Part shown: positions 1 through 5,864 of the stretch, one piece after another
How the letters are laid out: every line of letters begins with the position of its first letter
Position numbering within the stretch: the stretch's first letter is position 1
Assembly (NCBI GenBank): GCA_016764415.1
Contig: JAESRY010000089.1
Span: 884-7,220 of the forward strand
Length of the DNA: 6,337 bases
From: Cycloclasticus sp.
Lineage (GTDB): Bacteria > Pseudomonadota > Gammaproteobacteria > Methylococcales > Cycloclasticaceae
Direction of reading: 5' to 3'
Made by a program: the position numbers and the translations under genes
Notes under the pieces: generated by a model
Database searches by the model: none
What the model was told of the DNA's origin: nothing
What the model saw: the letters and a program-made list of their open reading frames with translations, nothing else

Positions 1-401
1 CCAGTCTACGTAATAGTTTGGGTTTATTAAGTGTTGGTGACAATGCTAAATTACAGATTTTACGTAATGGTGAGCAACAACAGGTCAATATAAAAATTGG
101 CGAACGAAAAGTCGCCACTGTTGCAGGGTCTCGCGTACACAGCCAGCTTGACGGTACGACCTTGTCAAACTTATCCCCAGACGACAAACAAAATAACATT
201 CAACACGGCGTTAAAGTTATCGACATCACGCCTAACTCGCGTGCTTGGGTTAATGGCTTACGTAAAGGAGACGTTATCGCTAGGGCTAACCGTGTTCCCA
301 TTCACAATATCATTGAATTAATTAAAGCGACAAAAAAGCGCAAATCAATGTTATTGAACGTTCAACGCGATAACAGCGCATTCTTTTTAACCATTCGGTA
401 A
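1..401 (+). CDS. degQ: DegQ/HtrA-family periplasmic serine endoprotease, C-terminal part (5' end outside the window)
   Basis: This is the last ~133 residues of an HtrA-type protease, open to the window edge (first complete codon at base 3) and ending in TAA at 399-401. The first visible stretch (SLRNSLGLLSVGDNAKL then ILRNGEQQQVNIKIGER) matches the end of PDZ domain 1 in DegP/DegQ. A linker containing LDGTTLSN follows, then PDZ domain 2 (HGVKVIDITPNSRAWVNGLRKGDVI) and the typical tail (LLNVQRDNSAFFLTIR). Family knowledge: these proteins degrade or chaperone misfolded envelope proteins in the periplasm, and their PDZ domains recognise substrate C-termini and control oligomer assembly. The signal peptide and the His-Asp-Ser protease domain lie outside the window, so catalytic competence cannot be judged. 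MucD or DegP are alternative names; a two-PDZ HtrA protein is well supported, the exact subfamily less so. It is the first visible gene of a tight + strand cluster, five bases before moaB. Confidence 0.9.
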   Translation, partial: SLRNSLGLLSVGDNAKLQILRNGEQQQVNIKIGERKVATVAGSRVHSQLDGTTLSNLSPDDKQNNIQHGVKVIDITPNSRAWVNGLRKGDVIARANRVPIHNIIELIKATKKRKSMLLNVQRDNSAFFLTIR

Positions 402-406
402 GCATA

Positions 407-931
407 ATGACTGACAATTCTCGAGATTTTACCCCCCTTAATATCGCTATCATGGTGGTCTCTGATTCACGTACAGAAGCAACAGACACCTCCGGCAAAA
501 CACTGGTAGACCGTTTAACTGAAGTCGGTCATCATTGTGCGGAAAAAGCCATTATCGCTGACAATATCTACCTTATTCGAGCCAAATTGTCGGCATGGAT
601 AGCTGATCCAAGCATTAACGCCATTATCACAACCGGTGGCACCGGCGTAACCGGTCGAGATGGAACACCAGAAGCCGTGCAACCTTTATTAGACAAAGAA
701 CTGAATGGTTTTGGTGAGGTTTTCCGCACCTTGTCATACGATGAAATTGGCACATCAACTATCCAATCTCGCGCTATTGCCGGCGTTGCTAATGGGCATT
801 ACATTTTTTGCATTCCCGGCTCGTCTGGCGCGTGCAGAACAGCTTGGGATAAGCTCATTAATGCACAATTAGATTACCGCACAAGGCCATGTAATTTAGT
901 CGAGGTAATGCCTCGTCTGTTAGAAAAGTAG
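407..931 (+). CDS. moaB: MoaB, molybdenum cofactor biosynthesis protein
   Basis: The 174-residue protein belongs to the MogA/MoaB (MoCF-binding) family and matches MoaB over its whole length. Visible landmarks are the first strand and loop VVSDSR (17-22), DTSG (27-30), the ligand-binding loop TTGGTG (75-80), RDGTPEA (84-90) with the conserved Asp85, the GFGEVFRTLSYDEIGTS block (101-117), the PGSSGACRTAW loop (137-147) and the MoaB-typical RTRPCN near the C-terminus. The family binds molybdopterin, and active members adenylate it with ATP and Mg2+ before metal insertion by MoeA, in the cytoplasm. E. coli MoaB has been reported as inactive for this step, with MogA doing it, so the biochemical role here is inferred. 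ATG at 407 is chosen because it lies five bases after the degQ stop and gives the usual N-terminal length (E. coli MoaB is 170 aa); only a weak GGTAAG precedes it. No other moa/moe gene is visible in the window. Confidence 0.95.
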   Translation: MTDNSRDFTPLNIAIMVVSDSRTEATDTSGKTLVDRLTEVGHHCAEKAIIADNIYLIRAKLSAWIADPSINAIITTGGTGVTGRDGTPEAVQPLLDKELNGFGEVFRTLSYDEIGTSTIQSRAIAGVANGHYIFCIPGSSGACRTAWDKLINAQLDYRTRPCNLVEVMPRLLEK

Positions 932-935
932 CCCC

Positions 936-1310
936 TTGAACAAATCACCGTTTATTCCATTAGGCGCCCTATCAGCTTTTCTGGCCGTCGCATTTGGTGC
1001 CTTTGGTGCCCATGCACTCAAAGCATCACTTAGCCCTTATTCTCTAGGTGTTTATCACACCGCTGTCGACTATCACATGTGGCACGCCATCGGCTTGCTC
1101 ATCATCGGCGTACTACAGCAACAAAACTCATCGAACTTGCTATGCAAGGCCGGTTGGTTTATGTTCGCGGGCATTATTATTTTCTCTGGCAGCCTCTATG
1201 CCCTTAGTTTAAGCGGCATCAAACTATTGGGTGCTATCACACCGGTTGGTGGTGTCTGCCTGTTAATCGCTTGGCTATTACTGGCTTATTCATTCATTAA
1301 ATCTAACTAA
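936..1310 (+). CDS. ygdD: DUF423 family inner-membrane protein, YgdD-type, TTG start
   Basis: The 124-residue hydrophobic protein matches the DUF423 (YgdD) family. Family motifs are GAFGAH (21-26) after the first membrane segment, FSGSLY (83-88) and TPVGG (102-106). Four membrane segments are apparent at about residues 7-27, 46-61, 70-91 and 97-120. The function of the family is not established; it is a small inner-membrane protein found widely in bacteria, and I assign no activity. The start is TTG at 936: the frame has a stop (TAG at 921-923) just upstream, no ATG or GTG lies before the conserved first helix, and the TTG is four bases after the moaB stop, which fits translational coupling. 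Only a purine-rich GAAAAG inside the end of moaB could serve as ribosome site. Length is close to the 131 aa of E. coli YgdD. Confidence 0.92.
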   Translation: MNKSPFIPLGALSAFLAVAFGAFGAHALKASLSPYSLGVYHTAVDYHMWHAIGLLIIGVLQQQNSSNLLCKAGWFMFAGIIIFSGSLYALSLSGIKLLGAITPVGGVCLLIAWLLLAYSFIKSN

Positions 1311-1318
1311 CGCGCTCA

Positions 1319-3961
1319 ATGTCCAATACACAACAAAACACCATCTATTTAAAAGACTACACCGTTCCTGAATTCCTGATTAGTCATACCCAACTTGAAT
1401 TTGAACTAACCGCGCAGCACACACTCGTTCGCTCAACACTCAACATTCAAAGAAACACTGCGTGCAATAAGCAAAACCCTGAACTTGTTTTGATGGGCGA
1501 AGAACTTGAGCTAATTTCTATTGCTGTTGATGGCCAAGCCTTATCGCAAGAGCAATACAGCTTAGACGAACACACCTTAACCATTCACAAACCCAAGAAT
1601 GATTTTTCGTTGGAGATAACTAACGCAATCAACCCGCGTAAAAACACCGCATTAAGTGGCCTTTATGAATCGAACGGCATGCTCTGTACACAGTGCGAGG
1701 CCGAAGGTTTTAGACGCATTACTTGGTACCTTGACCGACCCGATGTGATGTCCATTTTCACCGTGACGCTTACTGCGGATAGAGACCTCTATCCGGTTTT
1801 ATTGTCTAACGGTAATCGTGGTGAGCAAGACGAACTCGACAATAATAAACACAGTGTACTTTGGCACGACCCCTTTCCGAAACCATGCTACTTATTCGCC
1901 TTAGTAGCTGGTGACCTTGCATGCTTAAGCGACCAGTTCACCACTTGCTCTGGTCGCGAAGTGGCCTTACAAGTTTACGTAGAGGAGAGTGATCTAGATA
2001 AAACGCAACACGCGATGCAATCGTTGAAAAACTCAATGCGCTGGGATGAAAAAGCATTTGGTCGTGAGTACGATCTAGATCTATACATGATTGTCGCGGT
2101 GAGCCATTTCAATATGGGCGCCATGGAAAATAAGGGACTAAATGTTTTTAATACGAAATATGTATTAGCTAGCGAAAAAACCGCGACAGATACCGATTTC
2201 GAAAATATCGAAGCGGTTATTGGGCACGAGTATTTCCACAATTGGTCAGGCAACCGCGTAACGTGCCGAGATTGGTTTCAACTCAGTTTAAAAGAAGGCT
2301 TTACCGTCTTTCGTGACCAGCAATTTACCGCGCACCAAACCTCTGATGCTGTTAAGCGGATTAAAGATGTCAACATGCTGCGAACGCACCAATTTGCTGA
2401 AGATGCTGGGCCACTATCACATCCTATTCGCCCTGATTCATTCGTTGAAATTAACAATTTTTACACATTAACCATTTACGAAAAAGGCGCCGAGGTCGTG
2501 CGCATGCTCCACACATTACTGGGAGAAGAAGGTTTCAGAAAAGGTTGCGACTTGTATTTTAATCGCCACGATGGACAAGCCGTTACCACTGATGATTTTG
2601 TCAGCGCTTTAGAAGATGCAAATGGTACTGATTTTAGCCAATTTAAAAACTGGTATTCACAGGCAGGCACCCCGGAAGTCACGCTAAAAACATCCTATGA
2701 CGTGGCCAATCAAACGTACTCTCTAACCTTCAAACAGCATTGCCCTTTAAATGTAATTGAAACTAAAAAGGCGCCTTTCCTCATTCCCATTCGTGTTGGA
2801 TTACTTAACCAAGAAGGTCGTGAGTTCACGCTAAAAGGTGGGCAAACATCTGTCGTTTTGGAGCTTAAAGAAGTTGAGCAAACCTTTACTTTTGAGAATA
2901 TTGACAGCGAACCCACTCCATCGGTATTACGCGGATTTTCTGCGCCAATAAAACTGAAATCACCCCTTTCACTTGTGCAAAATATTCATTTATTTCAACA
3001 TGATAGCGATTCGTTCAATCGCTGGGAAGCTGGCCAGAACTGTTTAGGATCATTTATTTTCGACACCGTTAAGGCAATACAAAATAAAACCGCCGCACCC
3101 GAATTACCAACGTCATTAATAAACGCATTTAGCAACCTATTGCATCACCCCCTTGAAGATTTGGCGTATCAATCACATTTACTTAGCTTACCAAGCAAGT
3201 CTTATCTCGCTGAACAAATGGACGTTATTGATATCGATGCATTGTTTCAAGCGCATCACTCAATAAAAAAACAGCTTGCTTCATCTCTCAAAAATTTATG
3301 GCTACAAAACTATACTGCCTGTCATCAAGTTGATGCGGGCATCACATCTGTTGAAATTGCCCAACGTAGTTTTAAAAACCTTTGCTTAGATTATCTGATG
3401 GCGCTCGAGGAAGACGATGCGCTAGCGCTTTGCAGTAAACAATTTGAAAACGCACAAAACATGACTGATCAAATAGCCGCTTTAGGGCAGTTAAGTCATC
3501 TGAATAGCGCCACCAGTGCTTCCTACTTCAGTGCGTTTTATACTCAATGGGAAGATGAACCACTTGTTATTGATAAGTGGTTTACCTTGCAAGCCTGTTC
3601 GGAAAGAGAAGGCGCCTTAGAGCACGTTAAGCAATTACTCGAACACACTGACTTTGACATAAAAACACCTAATCGGGTACGTAGTCTCATTGGTGCATTT
3701 GCTTCAGCAAACCCGCTACATTTCAATGCTGCTGATGGTTCAGGCTACGAATTTATTGCCAGCAACATCATCAAGCTTGATAGTGTCAATCCACAAATTG
3801 CAGCACGTTTAGCGAATTCATTGAGCCATTGGAAAAAGTTTGACGCTCATAGACAACAGCTAATTCAAGCTCAACTCATGCGTATACAGTCACACGAAGC
3901 ACTGTCTAAAGATGTAATGGAAATCGTTACCCGCAGTTTAAATCTTGAATTCAAGCATTAA
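1319..3961 (+). CDS. pepN: PepN, aminopeptidase N (M1 family zinc metallopeptidase)
   Basis: This 880-residue protein aligns end to end with E. coli PepN (870 aa). It removes N-terminal amino acids from peptides in the cytoplasm, late in protein turnover. All catalytic elements are visible: substrate-binding QCEAEGFR with Glu127, the GAMEN exopeptidase motif (267-271), the zinc site HEYFH (303-307) with the third ligand Glu326 in SLKEG, and the transition-state Tyr387 in NFYTLTIYEKGAE. Each is shifted by +6 relative to E. coli numbering. Order: N-terminal beta domain (~1-200), thermolysin-like catalytic domain (~200-445), a small beta-sandwich (~446-545), and the C-terminal helical domain to 880, ending after the conserved RVRSLIGAFASANP and DGSGY blocks. 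ATG at 1319 lies eight bases after the ygdD stop and gives the expected N-terminus; no convincing Shine-Dalgarno sequence precedes it. No frameshift or missing key residue is seen. It is the last and longest gene of the + strand cluster. Confidence 0.98.
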   Translation: MSNTQQNTIYLKDYTVPEFLISHTQLEFELTAQHTLVRSTLNIQRNTACNKQNPELVLMGEELELISIAVDGQALSQEQYSLDEHTLTIHKPKNDFSLEITNAINPRKNTALSGLYESNGMLCTQCEAEGFRRITWYLDRPDVMSIFTVTLTADRDLYPVLLSNGNRGEQDELDNNKHSVLWHDPFPKPCYLFALVAGDLACLSDQFTTCSGREVALQVYVEESDLDKTQHAMQSLKNSMRWDEKAFGREYDLDLYMIVAVSHFNMGAMENKGLNVFNTKYVLASEKTATDTDFENIEAVIGHEYFHNWSGNRVTCRDWFQLSLKEGFTVFRDQQFTAHQTSDAVKRIKDVNMLRTHQFAEDAGPLSHPIRPDSFVEINNFYTLTIYEKGAEVVRMLHTLLGEEGFRKGCDLYFNRHDGQAVTTDDFVSALEDANGTDFSQFKNWYSQAGTPEVTLKTSYDVANQTYSLTFKQHCPLNVIETKKAPFLIPIRVGLLNQEGREFTLKGGQTSVVLELKEVEQTFTFENIDSEPTPSVLRGFSAPIKLKSPLSLVQNIHLFQHDSDSFNRWEAGQNCLGSFIFDTVKAIQNKTAAPELPTSLINAFSNLLHHPLEDLAYQSHLLSLPSKSYLAEQMDVIDIDALFQAHHSIKKQLASSLKNLWLQNYTACHQVDAGITSVEIAQRSFKNLCLDYLMALEEDDALALCSKQFENAQNMTDQIAALGQLSHLNSATSASYFSAFYTQWEDEPLVIDKWFTLQACSEREGALEHVKQLLEHTDFDIKTPNRVRSLIGAFASANPLHFNAADGSGYEFIASNIIKLDSVNPQIAARLANSLSHWKKFDAHRQQLIQAQLMRIQSHEALSKDVMEIVTRSLNLEFKH

Positions 3962-4027
3962 GTGCAATTGTTTTATGCAACCAGTAATTTCTCTGACTGC
4001 CCCGTAAACAATTCATGAGGAGTTTTA

Positions 4028-4057
4028 TACCCCCCATTTAGGGCTAGGGTGGGGGTA
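4028..4057 (-). repeat. G/C-tract hairpin repeat, minus-oriented half of a REPIN/MITE-like pair
   Basis: In the intergenic stretch after pepN, TACCCCC (4028-4034) pairs with GGGGGTA (4051-4057) around a loop containing TTTAGGGCTAGGG. Read on the minus strand it begins TACCCCCACCCTAGCC, similar to the start of the second repeat at 4096 (TACCCTCATCCCAACC), so the two are diverged copies in opposite orientation. Nothing coding is seen in it. There is no U-run after the stem on the + strand, so it is not a good intrinsic terminator for pepN. That it is one half of a dispersed element is inferred from sequence style only. Confidence 0.65.
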
Positions 4058-4095
4058 AATACCCGAAATTATCCTAACAATTAGAATGAGCGTAA

Positions 4096-4134
4096 TACCC
4101 TCATCCCAACCTTCCCCCTTAAAGGGGGAAGGAG
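4096..4134 (+). repeat. REP-like palindromic repeat, plus-oriented half of the pair
   Basis: The stretch starts TACCCTCATCCCAACC and runs into a perfect inverted repeat: CCTTCCCCCTT (4110-4120), centre A (4121), AAGGGGGAAGG (4122-4132). With a three-base loop this makes a 10-bp stem rich in G-C pairs. This layout, a CCC-rich lead followed by a CCCCC/GGGGG hairpin, is typical of short dispersed extragenic palindromes in gammaproteobacteria. No T-run follows (GGAGCGGAAG comes next), so terminator function is unlikely on the + strand. Together with the copy at 4028-4057 it occupies most of the pepN-ogt gap. Confidence 0.75.
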
Positions 4135-4144
4135 CGGAAGCAAG

Positions 4145-4151
4145 TAAAGGA
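4145..4151 (+). promoter_or_regulatory. Shine-Dalgarno-like sequence TAAAGGA serving the mini-ORF ahead of ogt
   Basis: TAAAGGA ends eight bases before an ATG at 4160, a good distance for a ribosome site. It is about 28 bases from the ogt ATG at 4179, too far to serve it directly. It therefore points to initiation at the five-codon ORF at 4160-4177 rather than at ogt. Confidence 0.5.
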
Positions 4152-4159
4152 ACATAAAG

Positions 4160-4177
4160 ATGCATAACTCTTACTAA
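4160..4177 (+). CDS. Possible five-codon leader peptide (MHNSY) upstream of ogt
   Basis: ATG at 4160 is followed by CAT AAC TCT TAC and a TAA stop at 4175-4177, one base before the ogt ATG, and in a different frame. It has the only recognisable Shine-Dalgarno-like sequence in the area (TAAAGGA, 4145-4151). A ribosome ending here could restart at ogt, so the mini-ORF may set ogt translation by coupling. This is inferred from spacing alone. The peptide is too short for any homology argument, and an ATG could occur here by chance. Confidence 0.35.
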   Translation: MHNSY

Positions 4178-4178
4178 C

Positions 4179-4694
4179 ATGGTTAAAGAAAACAACAGCA
4201 TTCTAATTCAGCATTTTAAAAGCCCCTACGGCGAATTGATTTTAGGCGCATTTAATCAACAACTTTGTCTATGCGATTGGCAATATCGCCGCATGCGCAC
4301 CACCATAGATAAACGTTTGCAAACCGCTTTGAGCGCAACATATCTTGAGCAACCATCGGATGTAGTAAACGAAACAATCAAACAGCTAGGCGAGTATTTC
4401 AACAAAGAACGAACACAGTTCAATATTCCTCTATTAATGCTCGGCTCGGATTTTCAACAACAAGTATGGAATGCATTATTGACTATTCCTTATGGCTCCA
4501 CCACGTCGTACCAGTCTTTAGCTGAACGTATTAATAACAATAAAGCAGTGCGTGCAGTAGCCAGTGCAAATGGTGCCAACGCCATCAGTATTCTTATCCC
4601 ATGCCACCGCGTTATCGGCAGCAACGGGGAATTAACTGGGTATGCAGGCGGGCTTCCTGCTAAGAAACGCCTTCTTGCTTTAGAACACGTTTAA
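4179..4694 (+). CDS. ogt: Ogt, methylated-DNA--[protein]-cysteine S-methyltransferase
   Basis: The 171-residue protein repairs O6-alkylguanine and O4-alkylthymine in DNA by moving the alkyl group irreversibly to its own cysteine. The active site IPCHRVIG has the acceptor Cys142 and His143. By spacing from the human enzyme, Asn134 (hinge), the arginine finger Arg125 in AVRAVASAN, the DNA-binding Tyr111 in TSYQSLAERI and Glu169 near the C-terminus are all kept, as is TGYAGG (153-158). Residues ~10-85 form the variable N-terminal domain (SPYGELILGAF). Length equals E. coli Ogt (171 aa); there is no Ada-type regulatory N-terminal half, so it is a stand-alone repair enzyme, not an Ada regulator. 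ATG at 4179 is the only usable start, since an in-frame stop sits at 4155-4157. It has no Shine-Dalgarno sequence of its own and directly follows the MHNSY mini-ORF. Confidence 0.96.
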   Translation: MVKENNSILIQHFKSPYGELILGAFNQQLCLCDWQYRRMRTTIDKRLQTALSATYLEQPSDVVNETIKQLGEYFNKERTQFNIPLLMLGSDFQQQVWNALLTIPYGSTTSYQSLAERINNNKAVRAVASANGANAISILIPCHRVIGSNGELTGYAGGLPAKKRLLALEHV

Positions 4695-4732
4695 ATCTAA
4701 TCTCTGCACCTATACCTTTAGCCTTCTCGCGT

Positions 4733-4738
4733 TACAAT
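4733..4738 (+). promoter_or_regulatory. Possible -10 box (TACAAT) ahead of yehS
   Basis: TACAAT differs from the sigma-70 -10 consensus by one base and lies 33 bases before the GTG start. It is centred in the short palindrome GCGT-TACAAT-ACGC (4729-4742). No good -35 hexamer is seen 16-18 bases upstream (CTATAC region), so the call is weak. yehS may instead be read through from ogt, 76 bases upstream. Confidence 0.3.
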
Positions 4739-4758
4739 ACGCAATACCCATCCAATTT

Positions 4759-4764
4759 TAAGGA
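4759..4764 (+). promoter_or_regulatory. Ribosome binding site TAAGGA fixing the GTG start of yehS
   Basis: TAAGGA lies six bases before GTG at 4771, an ideal spacing. It is the clearest Shine-Dalgarno sequence in the window and decides the non-ATG start of yehS. Confidence 0.75.
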
Positions 4765-4770
4765 ATACCT

Positions 4771-5241
4771 GTGACCAACAACGATATTTTGCGCCGAATT
4801 CGCTACGTTTTTGATATTAACGATTCAACAATGACCGACATTTTTAAACATGCAGATTATGATGCCGACCGAGAACAAATCAGTAATTGGCTGAAAAAAG
4901 ATGATGATGAGACTTATGAAGCCTGTGGAGATATTCAATTTTCAACGTTTCTTAACGGTTTGATTATTGAAAAACGCGGAAAACAAGAGGGTGTAACGCC
5001 TGAGCCTGACAAACGACTCAACAATAATATTATTTTACGTAAACTTAAAATTGCCTTAGAGCTAAAAAATGATGAGCTGTTAGAGCTTATTTCACGTAAT
5101 GGGTTATCTATCAGCAAGCACGAATTAAGCGCATTTTTTCGCAGAGCAGGCCACAAACATTACCGTTCTTGCAAAGACCAAGTGCTGCGTAATTTCTTAC
5201 AAGCATTACAAGAAAAATATCGCCCGAGCTTAGCCGACTAA
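4771..5241 (+). CDS. yehS: DUF1456 family protein, YehS-type, GTG start
   Basis: The 156-residue protein has the same length as E. coli YehS and matches it throughout. It is two copies of one ~67-residue unit: residues 3-70 (NNDILRRIRYVFDIN ... FLNGLIIEKRG) and 85-151 (NNIILRKLKIALELK ... FLQALQEKYR), joined by a linker with TPEPDKRLN. Each copy begins NNxILR, has a charged middle (WLKKDDD in the first, AFFRRAGHKHYRSC in the second) and ends in an F-L-x-x-L helix. The family has no established function; it is small, soluble and mostly helical, with no signal peptide or membrane segment. GTG at 4771 is chosen because TAAGGA sits six bases upstream and the first family motif begins at residue 3. 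The stop overlaps the stop of the convergent nudL by four bases. Confidence 0.94.
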   Translation: MTNNDILRRIRYVFDINDSTMTDIFKHADYDADREQISNWLKKDDDETYEACGDIQFSTFLNGLIIEKRGKQEGVTPEPDKRLNNNIILRKLKIALELKNDELLELISRNGLSISKHELSAFFRRAGHKHYRSCKDQVLRNFLQALQEKYRPSLAD

Positions 5242-5828
5242 TTTATTCCATTCGTGTTCTCGCCATGAAGACGGCTAGCAAAGGTATACAACATAGCGGC
5301 GGTAGCACCCCAAATTTGATAGCCGTTGTACATTAATTCCCAATAGAGCCTATTCTCACCCTGCCAGAAAATTTCTTTTTGTTCGTAAGCCGACCTATCA
5401 GTAAGAACCGATAACGGCACTTCGAAAACTTCTGCCACTTCAAACTCATCTATTTTTAGCGTAAACGTTGAATCAACAAACCCCACAATAGGAATTACAT
5501 TAAAGTCTGTTACCGTTAGAAATGGCTCGATAACGCCCGCCACTTCAATCAACTCTCTATGAATACCCACTTCTTCCTCGGTTTCCCTAAGCGCAGTATG
5601 TAATGGTGATTGGTCTACCGAATCGGCTCGGCCTCCTGGAAAACTAACTTGACCCGCATGATGGTGTAAATGATCCGTTCGCTTGGTCAATAAAACTTGC
5701 CACTCGCCTCGGTCTACCAACGGAATTAATACGGCCGCATCGCGGAGCCCATCATCGCGTTGCTGATGCGTCCAATCTTTGAGTGATTCTGTAGGTTCTA
5801 ACGACTGAATAATATGCTGACGTTTCAT
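5238..5828 (-). CDS. nudL: NudL-type NUDIX hydrolase, probable CoA pyrophosphatase
   Basis: The 196-residue protein carries the signature of the CoA-pyrophosphatase NUDIX subfamily: LLTKRTDHLHHHAGQVSFPGG (46-66), with the LTKR-T-HL--H-GQ-FPGG spacing that precedes the NUDIX box. The NUDIX box follows (GG at 65-66, then RETEEEVGI at 81-89), with metal-binding Glu82, Glu85 and Glu86. The Gly-to-Arg spacing is one residue longer than the general consensus, as also in E. coli NudL/YeaB. Characterised members split CoA and derivatives into 3',5'-ADP and 4'-phosphopantetheine; the substrate here is inferred from the motif. The C-terminal GATAAML helix is also typical. ATG at complement 5826-5828 gives a normal length; only a weak AAGCGG precedes it. 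It lies 36 bases downstream of the other NUDIX gene on the same strand, so the two may share a transcript, and it converges on yehS with a four-base overlap of stop codons. Confidence 0.95.
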   Translation of the reverse strand: MKRQHIIQSLEPTESLKDWTHQQRDDGLRDAAVLIPLVDRGEWQVLLTKRTDHLHHHAGQVSFPGGRADSVDQSPLHTALRETEEEVGIHRELIEVAGVIEPFLTVTDFNVIPIVGFVDSTFTLKIDEFEVAEVFEVPLSVLTDRSAYEQKEIFWQGENRLYWELMYNGYQIWGATAAMLYTFASRLHGENTNGIN

Positions 5829-5864
5829 CCGCTTAGTTTAACGTGAACATAACCATCTATAAAA

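Noticed and set aside
97..321. Second + strand open frame overlapping the degQ end
   Set aside because: The degQ frame matches the PDZ2 domain and tail; this one has no family resemblance.
1975..2253. Open frame on the minus strand inside pepN, and similar ones at 2476-2682, 2710-2916 and 3544-3726
   Set aside because: They are antisense to a well-conserved full-length pepN, show no recognisable motifs, and have the Ser/Arg/Leu-rich composition of antisense frames.
3966..4013. Inverted repeat AATTGTTT / AAACAATT just after pepN, considered as a terminator
   Set aside because: The arms are AT-rich and separated by 32 bases, and no T-run follows the second arm. The stem would be weak and does not fit an intrinsic terminator.
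4082..4087. TAGAAT between the two repeats as a -10 box for ogt
   Set aside because: No acceptable -35 hexamer lies 16-18 bases upstream, and the position is inside the repeat pair; one hexamer match is not enough.
4110..4132. Strong CCTTCCCCC/GGGGGAAGG hairpin as a rho-independent terminator for pepN
   Set aside because: The sequence after the stem is GGAGCGGAAG, with no U-tract, and the minus-strand exit is also not T-rich. It fits a REP-type palindrome better.
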